11,911 bases of DNA. Source: Candidatus Zhuqueibacterota bacterium 4484_219. GTDB lineage: Bacteria > Zhuqueibacterota > JdFR-76 > 4484-219. The DNA is taken from positions 1 through 11,911 of the forward strand of contig MZGM01000014.1 in assembly GCA_002085035.1 (NCBI GenBank), read 5' to 3'. The notes beneath the pieces are model-generated. The model searched no databases, had not been told where the DNA came from, and worked only from the letters and a program-made list of their open reading frames with translations. A program made the position numbers and the translations under genes. Below are positions 1-5,880 of this stretch, piece after piece (the stretch's first letter is position 1; every line of letters begins with the position of its first letter).

Positions 1-271
1 TTATCATAATAGCATCATCAACATATCTGCTTCGGGGATAAAGCTGCAGCACTTTGGAACCCTTTTCAATGGCTTTTTGATACTCCGGGATTTTAGTGGA
101 GAGTTTAGCAGAGGGGGATTTTTTCTGCTGTTGTAGGCGCTTTTTTTCAGCCTCTTTGAAAAATTTCTTGGCGTTGTAATAGGTATTAAAATAAGCACCA
201 CAGCCAAATATGGAAAGAGTAAGTAAAAATGTGAGGATTGGAAATACTACCTTTTGGCATCGAATCGGCAT
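1..271 (-). CDS. BamD-like TPR-type outer-membrane lipoprotein, N-terminal part (runs off the window)
   Basis: This is an open frame of 90 codons from the ATG at 269-271 to the window edge with no stop, so the gene is cut by the window. The N-terminus is a lipoprotein signal peptide: basic start (MPIRCQK), hydrophobic core, then lipobox IFGC with Cys24. The mature start, CGAYFNTYYNAKKFFKEAE, followed by a Lys/Gln-rich stretch and 'AIEKGSKVLQLYPRSRYVDDA', resembles the first TPR of BamD/YfiO-like lipoproteins common in FCB-group bacteria; BamD scaffolds outer-membrane barrel assembly on the periplasmic face. The frame is the same as that of the sirtuin upstream, whose stop is at 341-343. The start is uncertain: ATG 271 has no good ribosome site, whereas a TTG at 290-292 is preceded by AAGGAAAGCC and would add seven residues; ATG 320-322 is less likely. 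The lipoprotein call is strong; the BamD-like assignment is from remembered family resemblance. Confidence 0.75.
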   Translation of the reverse strand, partial: MPIRCQKVVFPILTFLLTLSIFGCGAYFNTYYNAKKFFKEAEKKRLQQQKKSPSAKLSTKIPEYQKAIEKGSKVLQLYPRSRYVDDAIMI

Positions 272-340
272 GACTATTGAATTAGCTACCAAGGCTTTCC
301 TTTTGTACCAGAACGAGGGCATATTTTTTCTAAACTCAAA

Positions 341-1066
341 TTAGGTTAAAGCTTTAACAATTTGCGGTAAAACAATTCCAGATTTACCACGGATGGAGAT
401 ATCAGCAAACGAGGTGATCGGTGTAGGTTCCAGGTTAATTTCAACTACAAAAGCACCGTTTTGCTTAGCAATTTCTGGTAGAGAAGCTGCTGGATACACT
501 ACTGCTGAGGTACCAATGGAAAAGAAAAAATCACAACTCTTGCTCGCCTGGAAGGCTTTTTGGATTGCATCCTCTGGTAATAATTCCCCAAACCACACCA
601 CATCAGGACGAAGTAACCCCCCACATTCGCAAGTTGGAACCTTTTGACCGTTCAGTGATAGGTTCTCAGTGGAAATCCTATTACATTTAACACAGCGATT
701 GCGACCGATGTTCCCGTGTAACTCCACTACATTGCGACTCCCGGCACGCTGGTGTAAACCATCCACATTTTGCGTAATAAGGTTAAACTGCGGAAAGTAT
801 GATTCCATTTCCACTAAAGCAAAATGGCCAGGATTAGGGGAGATTTGCTCGATGATTTTACGCCGATAATTGTACCATTCCCACACCAGTTCGGGGTTAC
901 GCATGAAGGCATCAAAATTGGCCAATTCCTGGGGACGAAATTTCTTCCATAGGCCATTCTCGCCTCGAAAGGTAGGCACTCCGCTTTCCGCCGAAATCCC
1001 CGCACCAGTAAGAACTGTTACTACTTGTGCCGATTTCGCTTGTTCAATCAACTCGAGAGGAATCAT
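341..1066 (-). CDS. cobB: NAD-dependent protein deacylase, sirtuin class III (SIR2 family)
   Basis: A complete 241-aa sirtuin, normal length for bacterial CobB. It would remove acyl groups from lysine in the cytoplasm using NAD+, giving nicotinamide and O-acyl-ADP-ribose. Visible in order: NAD-binding GAGISAESGVPTFRG (21-35), TQNVDGLH (98-105), catalytic His117 in ELHGN, zinc ligands Cys125, Cys128, Cys146 and Cys148 (CVKC and CEC), LRPDVVWFGE (152-161), and GTSAVVYPAA (185-194). Tyr65 and Arg68 form the YxxR pair that in SIRT5 and E. coli CobB recognises succinyl or malonyl lysine, so desuccinylation is plausible as well as deacetylation. The ATG is preceded by GAGGA at good spacing. The 141-bp gap upstream has a possible promoter, so it may be transcribed on its own. 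Family assignment is near certain; acyl preference is inference. Confidence 0.97.
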   Translation of the reverse strand: MIPLELIEQAKSAQVVTVLTGAGISAESGVPTFRGENGLWKKFRPQELANFDAFMRNPELVWEWYNYRRKIIEQISPNPGHFALVEMESYFPQFNLITQNVDGLHQRAGSRNVVELHGNIGRNRCVKCNRISTENLSLNGQKVPTCECGGLLRPDVVWFGELLPEDAIQKAFQASKSCDFFFSIGTSAVVYPAASLPEIAKQNGAFVVEINLEPTPITSFADISIRGKSGIVLPQIVKALT

Positions 1067-1117
1067 AGTTCCTCTTCCGATTCTGGATTGAATATCTAAA
1101 CCTAAACTCTCACTACT

Positions 1118-1146
1118 AAAATAACAATTTTATTGCAAGAAATCAA
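1118..1146 (-). promoter_or_regulatory. possible promoter for the sirtuin gene
   Basis: On the minus strand TTGATT (1141-1146) and TATTTT (1118-1123) are separated by 17 bases and lie about 50 bases upstream of the sirtuin ATG. Each box matches four of six consensus bases. The surrounding DNA is AT-rich, so chance matches are easy; this is a candidate only. Confidence 0.3.
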
Positions 1147-1207
1147 GTTCTTTTGAAACCAGAGCGGTTTAGAAAATTTTACTCCATTTGAAAAGCAGAA
1201 TATTGCA

Positions 1208-1726
1208 TCATTGAATCTGTTTAAGAATTGTTACCAAATCCTGTTCTATCGACACCTTAGCATGCTCCACAATTCGTCCTACTTCTCTCTGTCGATAAAG
1301 GATGACGAAAGTTGGTACATAGCGAATACCATATTTCCCCATCAGATTCTCTGCGTCGCGTTTACCTCGGTCTATGGCAACAATATCCAATTTGATTTGG
1401 GAATTTTTGGCCATATCCAGAGTTTTGAAAAGCTTGGGAACTTCACGACGACAATCAGAACACCATGTACCTATGAAAAGCAAAATTTTCACGGGTGGAG
1501 ACCAACTCTGCAAAAACCTCACTGCTGAAGAATCGGGATAGTAATTCAGGTAATTCCGGCGATATTCAGGAAAATGGCGTAGGAGCTCTTCCGATTTTAT
1601 TCTTCCTATTACTACTTTCTCTCCCCGTTCATTAGTGGTAATAATGAAACGGGATTTATGTACGGAAGCACAACCCACTAAAAATCCAACCAGAACAACT
1701 GCCCAAACTTCATAAGATAATTTCAT
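1208..1726 (-). CDS. thioredoxin-fold lipoprotein with a WCSDC active site
   Basis: A 172-aa envelope lipoprotein with a thioredoxin domain. The signal peptide ends in LVGC, putting the lipidated Cys at residue 19. After a linker of about 60 residues comes a thioredoxin fold with FIGTWCSDCRREVPK (active-site cysteines 89 and 92 in WCSDC) and the cis-proline loop YVPTF (Pro138). TWCxDC with REVP is seen in a thioredoxin-like lipoprotein group of FCB bacteria that probably reduces or exchanges disulfides of exported proteins; the exact substrate is unknown. Start choice: ATG at 1724-1726 is preceded by GAGGAG with a four-base gap, so the longer reading from TTG 1736-1738 is wrong because that codon lies inside the ribosome binding site. 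It lies just downstream of a strong terminator, and no promoter of its own is evident. A role in thiol-disulfide chemistry is well supported, direction of the reaction is not. Confidence 0.88.
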   Translation of the reverse strand: MKLSYEVWAVVLVGFLVGCASVHKSRFIITTNERGEKVVIGRIKSEELLRHFPEYRRNYLNYYPDSSAVRFLQSWSPPVKILLFIGTWCSDCRREVPKLFKTLDMAKNSQIKLDIVAIDRGKRDAENLMGKYGIRYVPTFVILYRQREVGRIVEHAKVSIEQDLVTILKQIQ

Positions 1727-1751
1727 TTTACTCCTCAATTAGGTTGTCAAT

Positions 1752-1789
1752 TTTTCCAAAAAGAAAGGGTATTCATAATGAATACCCTT
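1752..1789 (-). terminator. intrinsic terminator after the LiaF-like membrane gene
   Basis: Positions 1765-1789 form a perfect inverted repeat, AAGGGTATTCAT, one central base, ATGAATACCCTT. Read on the minus strand the hairpin is followed by TCTTTTTGG, a T-rich tract typical of a rho-independent terminator. It begins a few bases beyond the stop at 1794 and closes the PspC/LiaF-like pair. The plus strand side lacks a T tract, so it looks one-directional. Confidence 0.85.
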
Positions 1790-1793
1790 GAAA

Positions 1794-2312
1794 TCAGGAA
1801 TCGTTTTTAGGGGTTCGTTTAAGATTAGTTAGTATGATAACCACTCCGATCAAAATTAATAACACTGGCCATAATCTGCTAATAGTCACCTGGGTTCCCC
1901 ATGATAGCCACCCCATTTTATTGGAGAAAAAAACCAATCCCAGAAACAGAAGAATTGAAGCGGGAATAAGCACGCCCCAGTCGTGGGGTTTGAGAACAAA
2001 AACAGCCAGAAAAGCAAGGCCAAAAATAATTAAAAACACTGGCCAGAACTCATCAAAATAATACAAGTCAAGCCAATTGTTATTGCGCAGAAAAAAGAAC
2101 AGTCCAATGAGAAAAAACACTGTGCCAGGGAACACAGCTCCTTTGTCGTTACGGGTTTTGATCAGAACAAAAAACGACAACCCAGTAACCATCAAAACGA
2201 TAGGATAAATGGTTCCCCAATCCAGATAGAACACCTGAAATTTGTGCAATAAGATAAGCACACCGATCAGGATCAAAATAACGCCGGGAATAATTGAATT
2301 TTTATGCTGCAT
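1794..2312 (-). CDS. six-helix membrane protein with three tandem LiaF/LiaI-type (DUF5668-like) units
   Basis: A 172-aa, very hydrophobic protein with six predicted membrane helices at about 7-24, 35-52, 59-75, 88-106, 112-129 and 146-163, and a short basic tail (NLKRTPKN). It is built from three copies of one two-helix unit of roughly 50 residues: each begins with a Pro-containing helix ending in L-I/L-G (IIPGVILILIG, VFPGTVFFLIG, LIPASILLFLG) and ends with a Pro-containing second helix (YPIVLMVTG, WPVFLIIFG, WPVLLILIG). This unit is typical of LiaI/LiaF-like proteins linked to envelope-stress sensing; no catalytic residues are seen. Start: ATG 2310-2312, preceded by AGGTGG with a five-base gap, rather than the GTG at 2319-2321. 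It follows the PspC-type gene by 85 bp and is closed by a terminator, so the two probably form one unit. Precise function is unknown. Confidence 0.8.
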   Translation of the reverse strand: MQHKNSIIPGVILILIGVLILLHKFQVFYLDWGTIYPIVLMVTGLSFFVLIKTRNDKGAVFPGTVFFLIGLFFFLRNNNWLDLYYFDEFWPVFLIIFGLAFLAVFVLKPHDWGVLIPASILLFLGLVFFSNKMGWLSWGTQVTISRLWPVLLILIGVVIILTNLKRTPKNDS

Positions 2313-2362
2313 TGACACCACCTAATATTATGAGGTTTTTCTGCTCTCGGGTTGTTCGTAAA

Positions 2363-2378
2363 GTAGCTTCAAAGCTAC
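2363..2378 (-). other. small hairpin between the PspC and LiaF-like genes
   Basis: GTAGCT, TCAA, AGCTAC is a perfect six-base stem with a four-base loop in the 85-bp intergenic gap. No T tract follows on the minus strand, so it is not a convincing terminator. It may stabilise or process the joint transcript, or be chance. Confidence 0.3.
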
Positions 2379-2397
2379 CCATGCGCCAACCAGATTG

Positions 2398-3084
2398 TCA
2401 TTTTTCTTCGGGAAGAACAATCACCAAAATAATGTAGACTACCAGCCCTAAAATAATACTGGAAAGTAAAGAAAGAAAAATCCATCCTAAACGTACCCAG
2501 GTAGGATCGATATTGAAATATTCTCCCAGTCCACCGCATACTCCCGCGATTTTACGATTTCGTCGCGAGCGCAGCAATTTACGCTGTTCTGTCCTGAGTT
2601 CCGCGGTGGGTTTCTCCTTCATTTGCTCAATCTTTTTACCCGAACGTGAAGTATGTACAATGTACAATACCCCTACCAGGATAAGCAATACAGGCCAGAG
2701 CAAATCCCAATCTACTTCCCATGGCCAATGGATAAACCAGTAGTGTGGCCAAAAGTAGAAAGGACCAACCGACTCAGCCAAGAAATGTAGTCCTATTAAA
2801 ATTAAAATAATACCGATCACAATGCTTGCAGCTGTACCTCCAGTCCGAGATTTAGTTTGGTTTGGTTTGTCTTCCACATTAGTAGGAACAATAATCAAAG
2901 CTATCAAGTACAAAAAAATACCGATTCCTTTAGCAAAAGCCAACAGAACAAATATCACTCGCAAAATAGTGGCATCGATCTCAAAATATTCTGCCAATCC
3001 TCCACAAACACCACCTATCATTTTATTTGAACGCGAACGATAAAGTCGTTTGGGCTCTTTAGCTTCATCTGTATTCTGATTCAT
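2398..3084 (-). CDS. PspC-domain membrane protein: PspC, LiaF-like unit, PspC
   Basis: A 228-aa inner-membrane protein with two PspC domains around a LiaF-like centre. The first PspC domain covers about 12-68 (LYRSRSNKMIGGVCGGLAEYF, then helix VIFVLLAFAKGIGIFLYLIA and IIVP). The middle (84-145) is a two-helix unit, IVIGIILILIGL then LLWPVLLILVGVLY, joined by a Trp/His/Pro-rich loop. The second PspC domain covers about 168-227 (LLRSRRNRKIAGVCGGLGEYF, ending IVLPEEK). PspC proteins sense envelope stress with PspA or act as toxin-antitoxin-like membrane partners in other bacteria; neither pspA nor pspB is visible here. A good ribosome site, GGAG with six bases to ATG, fixes the start. It is followed by a gene made of the same LiaF-like unit, which suggests a shared membrane complex. 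Domain identity is secure; role is inferred. Confidence 0.92.
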   Translation of the reverse strand: MNQNTDEAKEPKRLYRSRSNKMIGGVCGGLAEYFEIDATILRVIFVLLAFAKGIGIFLYLIALIIVPTNVEDKPNQTKSRTGGTAASIVIGIILILIGLHFLAESVGPFYFWPHYWFIHWPWEVDWDLLWPVLLILVGVLYIVHTSRSGKKIEQMKEKPTAELRTEQRKLLRSRRNRKIAGVCGGLGEYFNIDPTWVRLGWIFLSLLSSIILGLVVYIILVIVLPEEK

Positions 3085-3272
3085 TCAATTCTCCAATCTT
3101 ATTATTTCCACAATTTTTAATCTAATACGTATACGAGAATCCTGTAATGATGTTTCACAAACTAAAGTAAAATAATTAACATTGGCCAGGATTCATTACC
3201 GAATGTGTTCTCAGAGCAATTTTACCAGGTTACATTTTGGATTTTGATTTATTCACCGCGTTGATGGTGCAG
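3085..3272. other. 188-bp intergenic region, longest in the window
   Basis: No open frame or clear terminator is seen between the pcm stop and the PspC-type gene. A short palindromic run, ATACGTATACG, at 3125-3135 contains two overlapping eight-base palindromes about 40 bases upstream of the PspC ATG, and TAGATT follows it on the minus strand. This is where a regulated promoter for the PspC/LiaF-like unit would be expected, but no convincing -35 box is visible. Confidence 0.3.
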
Positions 3273-4028
3273 CTACTGTTTTTCAGCTTCACCAACCATT
3301 GGTACAAATCGCACCGGAAGTAGAAACTGTTTGTGAACTTTCCCATCTTTCTTTGTTACTAATATCAGGTCTTGATATTCGTTGCCTACCGGCAAGACCA
3401 TTCTTCCATTTTCTTTCAACTGGTCAATAAGTGGTTGGGGGATTTGCTCTGGTGCGGCAGTAACAATAATAGCGTCAAACGGGGCATATTCTGGCCACCC
3501 CTTATAGCCATCACCCTGCTTCACGAAAATGTTGTCGTATTTCAATTTTTTTAACAGCCTGGCAGCGCGAGTAGCTAATTCAGGAATAATTTCGATGGTA
3601 TAAACCTCATCAACAATTTCAGCCAAGATTGCTGCTTGATAACCAGAACCAGTGCCAATTTCAAGAACCTTTTCATTACCTTTTAAGTTAAGAGCTTGGG
3701 TCATGTAGGCAACAATGTAGGGTTGAGAAATAGTTTGCCCCGCTCCTATTGGCAAAGGGGTATCCTGATAAGCCATGTCCCGATACATCTCAGGTACAAA
3801 CAAATGTCGAGGTACCTTTCGCATGGCTTTCAGCACCGCTTCATCTGTTACTCCCCGAGCCTGTATTTGCTTCTTTACCATCTGCTCGCGAAGTTCCCTG
3901 TAAACGTTCTGATTAGCCTTTTTAGCCATTTCCAATTCTCTCTTATTAGAATTTCCACAGCCAAAAACTATCCCTGTAATTAGCAAGAAAAGAAATATTC
4001 GCTTTATTGCAAAACCTTTGATGACCAT
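3273..4028 (-). CDS. pcm: protein-L-isoaspartate O-methyltransferase with a lipoprotein signal peptide
   Basis: A 251-aa protein whose body is a complete Pcm/PIMT: it methylates L-isoaspartyl residues with S-adenosylmethionine to start repair of aged proteins. Seen in order: RHLFVP (74-79), GQTISQPYIVAYM (97-109), SAM motif I VLEIGTGSGYQAA (121-133), FDAIIVTAAP (184-193), RMVLPVG (209-215) and FVPMVG near the end. Ahead of this lies a basic and hydrophobic segment (IKRIFLFLLITGIVFGC) ending in a lipobox-like VFGC with Cys24, then a polar linker, exactly as in a lipoprotein. Canonical cytoplasmic Pcm lacks this. The ATG is four bases past the deacetylase stop with AAGGG upstream, so the two genes are probably translationally coupled. 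A start at Met34 would give an ordinary cytoplasmic enzyme. Enzyme family is near certain; lipidation is a strong sequence prediction. Confidence 0.93.
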   Translation of the reverse strand: MVIKGFAIKRIFLFLLITGIVFGCGNSNKRELEMAKKANQNVYRELREQMVKKQIQARGVTDEAVLKAMRKVPRHLFVPEMYRDMAYQDTPLPIGAGQTISQPYIVAYMTQALNLKGNEKVLEIGTGSGYQAAILAEIVDEVYTIEIIPELATRAARLLKKLKYDNIFVKQGDGYKGWPEYAPFDAIIVTAAPEQIPQPLIDQLKENGRMVLPVGNEYQDLILVTKKDGKVHKQFLLPVRFVPMVGEAEKQ

Positions 4029-4032
4029 TTTT

Positions 4033-5010
4033 TTAAGCCCTTAAGTTTTGGTTTCCGCTCGACTTTTCCTTTAGCAATACCTCGATGTGAGCAGCAACAG
4101 AATTTCCCAAGGCAGTGAGATTATAGCCACCTTCCAGTAAAGAGATCACGCGACCCTTACAGTAGGTATCGGCAATTTGACAAACAATCTCGGTCAGACG
4201 TTCATATCCTTCTTCGGTCATTTTCATCTGCGCTAAAGGATCATCATGGTGGGCATCGAAGCCAGCAGAAATCAGCACAAATTCTGGAGCGAATCTTTCC
4301 GCTATGGGAATTAATTCTTCCTCATAAACCTGAATAAAATCCTCATCACCTGCTCCTGGCGACAAGGGAACATTACGAGTGAAACCTTCGCCTTTGCCTT
4401 TGCCGATTTCATCAGACAGACCGGTGCCAGGGAATAGAGGATACTGATGGGTAGAAAAGTAGAAAACTGTGGGGTCTTCGTAAAAGGCATTTTGGGTCCC
4501 ATTACCATGATGGACATCCCAATCTACAATTAGCACTCGTTTAATACCATGCTTTTGTTGGAGATATCGCGCCAGAATAGCGATATTGTTGAACAGGCAG
4601 AATCCGGAAGCATAACTTCTTTCAGCATGATGCCCTGGTGGACGTACACAGCAAAAGGCTCGACAGATCGCATTTTCACAAACCGCATCGGCTGCAATTA
4701 TCCCCCCGCCTACCGCCAACAAAGCAATCTGATAAGAATCTTCGCAAATGTGAGTGTCTGAACCGTCAATCTGCAAATACCCCCGATGACACATTTCTCG
4801 CACTCGTTCAACGTAGTGAGAATCATGAATAGAAGTGACCCATTGCAGCTCTGCAGGCTTGGGGCACAGTTCCTTCAAATGCAAAAGTAAACCTTTCCGT
4901 TTTAGCGTATCTACAATTGCTTGCAATCGCTCACTACGTTCTGGATGTCCCGGCTGAGTCTTGTGTTTAAGATAGTCAGGATGGTAAACAATACCTACAT
5001 CTTTTGTCAT
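4033..5010 (-). CDS. zinc-dependent histone deacetylase family protein (AcuC/HDAC-like)
   Basis: A 325-aa cytoplasmic hydrolase of the arginase/deacetylase fold. Bacterial members remove acetyl groups from lysine side chains, polyamines or small metabolites. Visible: HPERSERL (22-29), RPPGHHAE (123-130) with the catalytic His127/His128 pair, SGFCLFNN (135-142), zinc ligands Asp165 and His167 in DWDVHHGNG, Asp252 in SAGFD, and the transition-state Tyr296 in LLEGGYN. All key residues are present and length is typical. The ATG is preceded by GAGGAG at seven bases. The 89-bp gap to endonuclease V upstream lacks a clear promoter, and pcm follows after four bases. The natural substrate cannot be told from sequence; no acetoin genes are nearby, so the acuC name is not used. 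Confidence 0.95.
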   Translation of the reverse strand: MTKDVGIVYHPDYLKHKTQPGHPERSERLQAIVDTLKRKGLLLHLKELCPKPAELQWVTSIHDSHYVERVREMCHRGYLQIDGSDTHICEDSYQIALLAVGGGIIAADAVCENAICRAFCCVRPPGHHAERSYASGFCLFNNIAILARYLQQKHGIKRVLIVDWDVHHGNGTQNAFYEDPTVFYFSTHQYPLFPGTGLSDEIGKGKGEGFTRNVPLSPGAGDEDFIQVYEEELIPIAERFAPEFVLISAGFDAHHDDPLAQMKMTEEGYERLTEIVCQIADTYCKGRVISLLEGGYNLTALGNSVAAHIEVLLKEKSSGNQNLRA

Positions 5011-5099
5011 CTAATTTCTCCTCGACAGTTGCTTCCAGGAGTAATAAAGTCAACCAACTGGAACATCGAAGTGTCAATAATTCAGAGCATTCACGATTG

Positions 5100-5786
5100 T
5101 TAAATAGAGTTTTCGCTCATACTCCGTGTCACATTGACCAAATTATGAGCTTTGCGAATAGGTTCAGGGATACGAAATTTACCCAGACAGCTTTGCACCA
5201 CGGCTACGGCAGTCTCAAGGTCAATCTTGTGACCTATCGAGATGAAGATCGGCTTCACATTATTCCGAGAACGCAAAGCAACTCCTACTATTTTGTCCCG
5301 AAACATGATCGGTACTTGACTTCCCTTTTCGATTCCTAAATTCGAATAACTGCCTACCAACACACTCTTGGCACATCCAATTGTTGGCAAATTGAGCAAT
5401 AACCCCATGTGGGATGCCAATCCCATTCCTCGAGGATGAGCAATACCTTGCCCATCAAAAAGTACCACATCTGGTGTGGTTTGCAACTGCTGAAAAGCTT
5501 TTAATAAAGTCGGTGCCTCGCGAAATGTGAGCAACCCTGGAATATATGGAAAAGACGCTTCCGCTTCTACGCAGACTTGCTCTACAATCTCCAGCTGAGG
5601 CAATTGAAATACCACAACTCCAGCATAAAGACAAGAGCTCTTTTTCGAATAGGAGACATCAGCTCCTGCCACCAGATTAAAATTACTGGTAGAATTGAAT
5701 AGAATTAGCCGTTTTTGCAGTTCTTGCTGGAGAGCTATTGCTTCTGTGTAGGAAACTTTCCAAGGGTGTAACTGTTGGATTTTCAT
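5100..5786 (-). CDS. nfi: endonuclease V (deoxyinosine 3' endonuclease)
   Basis: A complete 228-aa endonuclease V, which nicks DNA at the second phosphodiester bond 3' of deoxyinosine (deaminated adenine) and begins alternative excision repair. Hallmarks: VAGADVSY with catalytic Asp43, the strand-separating wedge PYIPG (80-84), Glu90 in TFRE, LFDGQGIAHPRGMGLASHMG with Asp111, GCAKS with Lys140, SIGHKI (183-188) and His214 in RKAHN. These fall at almost the same numbers as the Thermotoga maritima enzyme (Asp43, Glu89, Asp110, His214), so it should be active. The ATG has no obvious Shine-Dalgarno sequence but is the only sensible start. A weak promoter-like pair lies just upstream; otherwise it would be read through from the PEGA gene, 77 bp away. 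Confidence 0.96.
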   Translation of the reverse strand: MKIQQLHPWKVSYTEAIALQQELQKRLILFNSTSNFNLVAGADVSYSKKSSCLYAGVVVFQLPQLEIVEQVCVEAEASFPYIPGLLTFREAPTLLKAFQQLQTTPDVVLFDGQGIAHPRGMGLASHMGLLLNLPTIGCAKSVLVGSYSNLGIEKGSQVPIMFRDKIVGVALRSRNNVKPIFISIGHKIDLETAVAVVQSCLGKFRIPEPIRKAHNLVNVTRSMSENSI

Positions 5787-5811
5787 AGGTAATCAATCAT
5801 TGCTTATTACT

Positions 5812-5840
5812 AATTTACATAACAAGAAGCAAAAACGCAA
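5812..5840 (-). promoter_or_regulatory. possible promoter for endonuclease V and following genes
   Basis: On the minus strand TTGCGT (5835-5840) and TAAATT (5812-5817) are 17 bases apart, about 26 bases before the nfi ATG. The -10-like hexamer is the same as in the candidate at 10861-10888, but the -35 box is poor. Confidence 0.25.
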
Positions 5841-5850
5841 CCAAAAACTG

Positions 5851-5880
5851 ACTATTGCAAGCCTTACTTAACTATTGCAA
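5851..5880. repeat. 10-bp direct repeat across the PEGA gene stop codon
   Basis: ACTATTGCAA occurs exactly at 5851-5860 and again at 5871-5880, 20 bases apart. The second copy encodes the last residues of the PEGA protein and the first lies just beyond its stop (5864-5866). It may be a local slippage duplication; no function is evident. Confidence 0.6.

Noticed and set aside
4..207. Minus-strand open frame of 67 codons at the left edge
   Set aside because: It overlaps in another frame a lipoprotein coding region with signal peptide and TPR-like sequence; its own translation shows no domain.
1155..1175. AAACC/GGTTT hairpin upstream of the sirtuin, considered as a terminator
   Set aside because: The stem is only five bases and no T tract follows on the minus strand.
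1745..1750. TTGACA -35-like box before the thioredoxin-like gene
   Set aside because: A -10 at 16-18 bases would fall on the ribosome site or start codon, so it cannot drive this gene normally.
2302..2382. 26-codon open frame (MGSFEATLRTTREQ...) overlapping the start of the LiaF-like gene, a possible leader peptide
   Set aside because: No ribosome binding site before its ATG and no recognisable attenuator; the length is easily reached by chance.
5072..5077. TTGACA box in the gap between endonuclease V and the deacetylase
   Set aside because: No -10-like hexamer at 16-18 bases downstream; inverted repeats nearby (TTCCAG...CTGGAA) are short and widely spaced.
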